NCBI GenBank assembly: GCA_963082875.1
Contig: OY720099.1
Span: 7,192,001-7,256,000 of the forward strand
DNA: 64,000 nucleotides
Source of the DNA: Corella eumyota
Taxonomy: Eukaryota; Chordata; Ascidiacea; Phlebobranchia; Corellidae
Direction: 5' to 3'
Below, piece after piece: positions 49,601-58,600 of the stretch. The position numbers and the translations under genes are program-made. Position 1 is the first letter of the stretch; every line of letters begins with the position of its first letter. The notes under the pieces are model-generated. The model was not told the origin of the DNA. It did not search any database and worked only from the letters and a program-made list of their open reading frames with translations.

Positions 49601-52600
49601 TCATGGTAATTTACAGTTTTGTTTATTTAGTGCTGTATTTTGTTTCTAGATCTTTATCCTTAATGTGGGAAGGACGACTTCATGGACTTAACGCAGGGGA
49701 ACACTTGCTTTCCCACCTAGTTTTAATTTACCCTTAAAAGTTTTTGATATTTTTTTTTTTGGTTGTTAGTTAACCTGCCTGTGTTTTTTTTGACTCGGTA
49801 GAAGTTTATACTGTTTGTAATGCTTTAGTCAAAATGCTTAGCCTTAGAAACAGTGGGTATTGAACTTGTGATCTTATGTGGTGAAGTTAAGTATTTTAAC
49901 CATAACAAAACCAGCATTGAATTTGGGTTGACATTTATTAAATTTTTTTAGAGCTTTACTTGGAGTTTTCGACTGACATTGGTAAAACATGGCAATTGGT
50001 TCAACCCCGTTGTTCCACCAACGACCTTGACTGTGTCACAAATCAGTCACCATCCGTGTTCATCTCGGATCAGTTTAAATACATTATCAACAGAGTGGTT
50101 GTACCATTACCAAGTAAGATTGTACATATTAATTTATTGAAAATAAATTTTGTATTTTCGACAAAATTATTAATGTTTAAAATTTTTAAGGGGCTACTTG
50201 GTCATCTCATACTAGATTTCGATGGCGCATGCCGGATGGAAATAGCTCCCACTTGTGGACAATAGATGATGTCTATGTTGGAAAGGAATGCAGGGCGGCT
50301 TGTAATGGTCAGGGTTTATGTGTTGATGGTGTTTGTCAGTAAGTTTTTAATTTTTTTATTTTATTTTTTTAAATTTTTAATTAAAAATTTTTTTAAAGTT
50401 TTTAATTATAAATTTTTAGCATAATTTTGAGTTATTTAAAAATATATTTAAAAAAAATTTTTTTTGTATTTATTACGAGAATTTATTAAGATATTTTGGG
50501 AAAGTTAGTGACATTTTGTTGTAAAAAATTATTAATTTTAAAATTTTAAAAATAAAAAACAAATAATCAAACATTTCTAAAATTTAATTTTTTTAAATTT
50601 AAACAAGATGTGATTCTCTGTGGACTGGGGAATATTGCCAAAACCCAACTCTAAAATTTCCTGAAGAAATAAAAGATGTATTTACAAGTTACAATGAACT
50701 TATGACAAGCGAAAATTATGATTTCATAATTGGAGCAAGTGTTGACAATGTTTGTGAAGATATGGGTTATAAGACTGCTCTACATTTTAACCAGGTAAAA
50801 AATGTTAAAATTTTTGTACTTTAAAAAATTTTTTCTTGAAAAAAAATAATTATTTAAAAAACGTTATAATTTGACGGCAGCGTGGTATAGCGGTCAGAAA
50901 ACTTCGCTTCACCTAATGAGGTCCTGAGTTTAATTTTAACTGGTCTTATGCTGAAGTGCTCTTGAATAAGGTGCTATAAACGGTATGAACTCCTGCTGAG
51001 CCCGCACTTAATCAGCAGCTTAATTATCAGGCAGTTATAATCTATAATATCCCAAACTGTCAAAGTCGACTCGAGGCTGAGTTGGGGTAGCTGATGTTAT
51101 TCTATGTTTAGGTCAAAAAGTCGATCTTTCTGCATAAACAATAAATACATATAATAAAATTAAAACTTTTTTTAGTCTTGTTCTCGAATGTTAATTACTC
51201 GTCATTTAAATACGACCAAATCAGATTTCGTTCAATTTTTATTTCGCTTTAATTGTGATGCAACATCCAATCACAAGGGACTTGTCACAATTGATTTTAC
51301 GCGCAACAATGGGATAACATGGGATATTTTAGTCGAACTTTATTTTGAAGATTACAATGAAAAATCAGGGTAATTTTCTTAATTTTTTTTTTATTAAGAA
51401 AAGGAATTTTTTATTATTTACTTATTCTCGATGTGGAAAGGTCCATTTCAAGACCTAAACATAGAGTAACATTAGTTTCCTCAACCCATTTTTGAGTTGC
51501 CTTTGACAGTTTGGGATATTATAGATTACAATTGCCCAGTATAGTTATGCTGCTGATTAAGTGGTGGCTCAGCAGGAGTTCATACTGTTAATGGCGCCAA
51601 GAGCAGTGGGAATCGAACCCAGAACCTCATGTAGTAAAGCCAAGTGTTCTGACCACGTTGTTGTTTTTTTTTATTGTGATATTGGTAGCTATCTGTAAAT
51701 GCTGGGATTAATAGCAAACAGTATGACATTGGCAGGTTCAAACCAAAAAACTTTAGATTGGTCCAGTATTTTAATGTCAAGACTGATATCTCACACTTTT
51801 AGCTATCCAGCATATTAGTTGTAATGTTTAGAATTTCTTGAAAAGAATTTTTTAAACAAATTGTTTTCTAATTTGGTAAAGCTCAATATATATTTAAAAT
51901 CATATATTATTAAGAAAAGTCCAAGTTAATAATGACCTTTAAAATAAATTTAAAGTTTTGAAACTAAAATATTTTTTAAATATATTTTTAGATTTGTGAA
52001 TATTTTGCTTCCTGACTCGGCCAAAAAAAATGGAATTCAGTTTCGATGGTGGCAATCCATGCATGACGAAATAAAGCCTTCTGATTGGGCAATAGATCAT
52101 CTTGTCATTGGTGGAGAGAAAAACGAGTAATTTTTTTTTGTTTAAAATATCTTTTATTTTAATTTAAATTTTTTTTGTTAATATGTTGTTAAATTATTTT
52201 TTTTAAGAAAATTGTTAAGTGATGTTTTTGTTATGGACCAACCTCAACAAAGAGCTGCTGGATTATATCGTAAGAATATTTTTTTTATCAATTTTTAAGG
52301 ATATAATAAGAATGCTTACGTCACTAAAGTTATGACGTCATAAACAAAACTTAAATTATTATGTTATTATCGCAGTGGACCGCGACGATAAGGACATGTG
52401 GCAATTTTACGACAACACGAGCCCGGCCAGTTTTTGTGGGCGCGATGACGTTATTATCGGGGGTGTGACGTCAGGTTTGGATGTTTTTGTTGGAACGAAA
52501 GATTTTGTGCCCAAAGAGGATTTCATCGTTCAATATTCGGTAAGTAAATAATTTTTTAATATTCTACGTAAAATATAATAATATTTAGTATACATTTTTT

Positions 52601-55600
52601 ATATTTATTTATCCTCGTTGTGGGAAGGTCAACTTTAAGACCTTAACATAGAGGAACATCAGTTACCCCGACACAGTCTTGAGTTGCCCTTGTCAGTTTG
52701 GGATATTATAAATTATAATTCCACGATAATAAAGCTGCTGATTAAGTATTGGCTCAGCAGAAGTACATACTGTTTATAGGGCCTTACTTAAGAGTGCTAC
52801 AGAATGAAAGCAGTGGGGATCTAACCCATGACCTCATGTAGTGAAGCTAAGTGATCACCATGCTGCCGGTTTAGTATATCAACATATATCCTTCAAGTAT
52901 TTTGCTTTGCTACTATATGCCTAAAAACGACATGTTACTGACAATGGGATATTTTTTTTTTTTTTTTTAAATTCCGAAAAAAAATTCGAACTAACTTTCG
53001 GTAAAGAGTGGTTTTCAAAATTAACATTTTTGGGTGAAAATAAAATAGGAGTTGTTAAGGCTGGTTTAGTTCTATTATAAGCATGCTACACGTTTAAACC
53101 ATAGATTTACATTTAAACAATATAATAAAGTGAAGTATATGTACTAAGTTAAAAAATAATATTTCAAACTATTTAATCGGTATTCAAAATTCGCTTATAA
53201 AATAAGGTTAAATATTGCTAAACTTACGACCTAGTGCATATATAATTACTAAATAGAATAATACAAGACTTAAAAGGCGTAAATAAGTTTATATAAAGCA
53301 TATTAAATATATAAATAAACAAATTTTAATCATTTTTTACAACTGGTTTTTGTTTACTGTTGCCCAAATAATTTTTCACGTAGAACTTCCCGAACGAGAA
53401 AAATAGCGCAAAACAGATTAAACTGGCAAATATAGTAACTGCAGGTGAATAGCTACATCCCTTGGCTTGGCTAATGCTTGTGTGTATACACATTGTCATA
53501 AATTGACTCTGTGAAAGTGTAAAATTAAATCAGTATCATAAACAAAAAAATATTAAAAATCTAACATGTATAATACAAACCAGTGGTAGCCTATAGTACA
53601 TGGACTTAATGCCCAAAATTTAGTATTTTATTTACCAACTGCAGTGTAGTAATGTACTTTTTCCACCAAAGGTATTTTTGCATGTAAGGCCCCAGCGCAC
53701 TAAGCCCATAATAAGTATACATTGCCCAGTGTACAAACGAGTTGAACGCCACAAATAATACCGCTTTAATAAAACAAAAGAAAGAATAAAACAAAAACTT
53801 AAACACCTATATCTATAAAAATGACTCGTTTAAAATTGTGTTTTTTACCGATTTTTCAACCTAGTTTTTGTTTAAAAGTGTAAAAATTTGTCTTAAAAAA
53901 TAGTGTAAAAGGTTTTAGAAGAAAAATGTTAAACTAGCGTTAGCATATCTTTAGATGACTTACAAATAAAGAAAAATATGTTAGATACGTTATCAAAAAG
54001 TTTCTTCAGAATAGTTTAAGTTAAAATAAGCTATATACCTTGGCCTCCACCAGAATATTTTGTTACAAGCCAACAAAGCATAATCATGCTCACATGATGA
54101 TAAACGTGAAGAAACGAAATCTGACTGTATTTTTTTCGCAAGGCAAACATAAGTGCCTCGACTAGTTCTATGTATTTAGACATGTAGTATAAACAGAACA
54201 CGTTGAATGTCTGAAGGAGGTTTTACAGTGACAAATTCAAAGTTTTACATTTTTTTTATAGTTTTATCCTCGATGTCTGAAAGTCGAATGCGCGACTTAA
54301 ACATAACATAGAGTAACATTAATTACTCCGATCCAGTCTCGAGTTGCCTGTGGCAGTTTGGGATATTATACATTATAATTGCCCGATAATTATACTGCTG
54401 ATTAAGTGCTACCGTTTTAAGCGCCTTACTTAAGGACGCAACAGCATGAGATCAGTGGGGATTGAACCCACTACACCACGCTGCAGGTAAATTAAGCATA
54501 AACTACTAAAAACTGTTACCCTTATTGCCCACGGCGAATTTCCCCAGTCAACTTGCCAGCACCAAATGTCAGTGACTGCATTTAGTGCAACTGTTACACA
54601 CTAAACAAAAAATTAGTATTGTAATTCATTCGTGAGAAAGTCAGTAAATGGTATTCAAAGTAAAAGACATAGATTAAGATTAATATGCACATTATCAAAA
54701 GAACTTATAGTACCTCCAAAAATATGTAAGCAGAGATGATAGTCATCATTAAGTTGTAGGCAACAATGAGAGGTCTCATTGAAATAGCAGGTAACCTACT
54801 AGTTAAACTTTTAGCGTTCCAGCAAAAATAAATGTAAAAAATAATAATCCCGAGTGGGCACCAAAGGTCAACCAACCAAAGGTCGGCGGATCGTGGATCT
54901 ATAAAATTAGTAAAAAAACTTAAATAAATTTAAGTTACTCTCCAGTAATTAGGTAACAAGATACAAATTTGCTCAAATATATATAAACTAGTTCAACAAT
55001 TTAATTGATCTACTAAAGTCTTTTTTATAATAAAGCTTTAAATTTAAGACTTATATTAAACCACCTGCAAGATCGTGCACATATTTTTGATGAAGGTTAA
55101 CTAAAAATTCCATCTTTGCTAAGACCTAAAACTGTTGCTGTGGCGTTTAACAGAAAATAATTTATAATTGCCTATTTATTTCCGAGGTGTGTTGTTTTTA
55201 TTAGGAAATACGCACAAACAAAAATAGCTATTTATGTAATAATAAATTAAATACGCTTCCTTTCTACCGTTTATGTGAACATCCATTTTGCTTATAAAAC
55301 GTAATATTATAATTAATATTTAATATTGTTAACAGGGTTAAATTTTATTATTATCTAAAGAAATAGCGCGTGCCTCTCTTTCAATTATCTTTACAACAAA
55401 ATTAACTGTTGCCTCTTGGTGTAGTGATAGGAACACTTGGTTTTACTGCATGAGGTACGGGGTTCGATCCCCAATGCTCTTATGCTATAGCGCCCTTGAG
55501 AAAGGCGCTATAATCGACTTAATCATCAAGCAGTTGTAATCCATGATATACCAAACTTTAACAGATCGTAGTGTTATGCGAAGATGTACAAAAACCGCAC

Positions 55601-58600
55601 CAGCCAGTTCACCTTCAATATTCAACCGATTTTGGAGATAGTTGGAAATATGTTGTACCACAATGCATACCTTCCGATCCCGACTGTTTTGGGTCGGAAA
55701 TGACGCAGCCTTCCGCGGCATTTATCACTCCGGATTGGCGCCGAAGAACGATTTGGCTGCCGGCCCATTTACATGGACGGTATGTGTGTTGTTGCGCTAT
55801 TTTTTAAAGTGTAGTTTTTGGAAAATACCACCTAATTAAATGTTCTAAAAAAAGGTTATATCTATGGCGGTTTTTATCAGCATTTTTTTATATACATTAA
55901 ACGCATTAAACAATTAAAATGAACACATTTAAATTAAACTTATACTGTTATTTTTATAGGGCAGTGAGATTTCGTTTTCAGCAATACAACTCAGACGTGA
56001 AATGGGCGCTGGACAGTTTATACATTGGCCCAGCTTGTCCTGATGCTTGTTTAGGACATGGGGTCTGTGTTAAAAATGAAAACGACTCAAAACCAACTTG
56101 TAGATGTGATGCTGGCTATTCTCTACCTAACTGCTACCTTGAAAAATCTCTTAGGGTATTTTTATAGCTGATATACATTTACCCTTCTTTATATAAACAT
56201 GCTTGTACAGGGAATCGAACTCTGGACCATTAGTATAACCCCCAACAATAAATAAACTGTTTTAAATCAAGAATTTAATGTAAGTAAAAACTATATTTGA
56301 CATTTAAACCCTATAAATCAAACTCCATAAAAAAACATATTTAGTTATTTTAAGTCTAATTTTAAATATTTATTTTTGTTGAAGAATTATCTTAAAGCCA
56401 CGTTTAATATTGGAAATCAATACCCAAAACAATGGAAGATAACGGATGGAGAAAAATTGAATGTTCAATGTGGAAGACTTATAGATGGGTTGACAGCAAA
56501 GTTTGATGGAGTTGCTTCAAGACAGCTTGAAACTAGTGACTTAGATTTACAAGATGCAAGGTAATGACAAAATTTTTATATTTTTACTATGTTTCTTTTA
56601 ACAATATTGGGAAAATGCCTGTCTTTCAGTGTGCATTTTAATTAACATAATAATCCTTAACTAATTTTGATTAATGGGAAATTTAAAAAATAAACAATGA
56701 TTAAGCTGCTGATTAAAAGCTTGCTTAGCGAGAGCTTACTCACGGTGTGTTACAGCATGAGAGCAGTGGGGATCGAACCCTCGACCTCATGTTATGTAGA
56801 AAGTCTTCTGACTACCACACTATGCTGCCAGTTGTTCAATAAGCTACATTTTATATAGGTGTTAATGTTTTTTGACTAAATGTTAGTATATAAAAATTTT
56901 TTTGAAACTAAAGATTATTGTAATGTTATGAACAGATATGTCCAATATTATGCTGCTATCGGTCATGACCCTACCTCAACTAAATGTTTGGCTCCAAAAC
57001 ATAGAAGTGAAGGAATTATTTTACAATATTCTACTGACGGGGGTATTTGTTATTAAATTTAGTTTTTAAAAATTTTCTTACATTTTTAAAGAATTTTTTT
57101 TATTTTGAAAAGTAATGTTTAGTAAATTTTATTTCTTTTTTGCAGGAATAACATGGAATATGTTGCATGAGCTGGATTATCTTTCTTACAACAGATCCAA
57201 ACACGATTATATTAAACTACCATTTAGATCTCAAACAAACTCAACAAGACTAAGATGGTGGCAACCTTATTCCATTGAACCTAAATCAGGTAAAAAAATA
57301 AAATATAATAAAAGTAAAAAAAACGATTTTATTGTTGAAAACATATTTATTTGACACATGGTTTTATGGTGTAAAGACATGGTTATTTAATTTGACACAT
57401 GGTTTTATGGTGTAAAGACATGGTTATTTAATTTGACACATGGTTTTATGGTGTAAAGACATGGTTATTTAATTTGACACATGGTTTTATGGTGTAAAGA
57501 CATGGTTATTAACTTTTTTATGTAATACCCGTAGCATGGTGTAATGGTAAAAGTGGCTTTACTACATGAGGTCTCGAGTATAATCCCATGCTGTATTGGC
57601 CTTAAATAAGATGTTATAATCTTGCTAAAAATCAATCGTTATCTAGTTAATGTGCAGTTATAATAAATAATGTTTTTAAACTGCCAAAACAACTCGAGAC
57701 TGGCTTGGGTTAACAAAAGTTTATCTATTTTTATCCCATAAAGTCGACTTTTCGTATTAACAGTAAATTAAAAAAAAAACTTTTTTATACTAAACTAATC
57801 TTTTAATCTAGGCCTTGCAACTATGGGATATAATAGAGCAGGTTGGGCTTTAGATAATGTTTATGTTGGAGGTAATGTTGTTAACCCACCAACTCTAATA
57901 GGCAACTTTTCTACCTCAGAACATCGTAAGTTGAAATTTTAACAGTTTAGATAGGCAGTTGTTATGGGAAGGTAAAAAAGGGATTTTCAATTAATTTGTG
58001 TTTTTATATAATTGGAAACCGTAAATGGCATGCTTTTTCCGCAAAATATAGATTTTAATTGTTTTTAAATAAGTTCAATAATTTTAACCTTTTTTGCACA
58101 TTAATTTTTATTTATTTAGCATCTTCGACTTACTTGATGCAGTTTGACTTTCATCCGAATGGAATTATTGAAACTGACGTTTGTAGTTATGACATCACAG
58201 AAGCACCAATTATGGTTTGGTTGGCTGGAAACGAGCAGTCAATTCAACAAAGTTTAACCACTCGACAACTTATTGTTTCAAATGGTTTTATGATTCAATT
58301 TAAGGTGAGGAAATTGTGGGGTTCGATTCCAGTCTGGGGTTAATTTTTTAAAAGTTTTTTTTTAATTTTTTTATTCTTCATGTGGAAAGGTCGACTTCAC
58401 GACCTTAGAGAACTATAAAATATAATTTAAACCTAATTTAAAATTTTACTTTTTATTTAAAACAATATATTTTTTGTACAGATAAGAGTTGGTTGTGGTA
58501 ATGAAGTCCACGAGTGTTCGAATAAGTATGGAGTAAGGCTGGAATACAGAAACAACCCAGCGTTAGTTTTATTTTTTAATTGTGTATTTAAAAGATTTCA

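Larger units (their letters stand above)
52540..55564 (+). other. 3-kb reelin intron hosting a nested gene
   Basis: This is the largest reelin intron (donor at 52540, acceptor ending 55564). It contains three SINE copies, a T-rich run near 52950 and a whole minus-strand elongase gene (55113-53326). The reelin exons on both sides join in phase 0 (QYS followed by IVVLCED). Confidence 0.8.

Noticed and set aside
55412-55500. tRNA gene candidates with A- and B-box sequences throughout the reelin introns
   Set aside because: They are heads of repeated SINE copies. They lack a proper acceptor stem and continue into the common SINE body.
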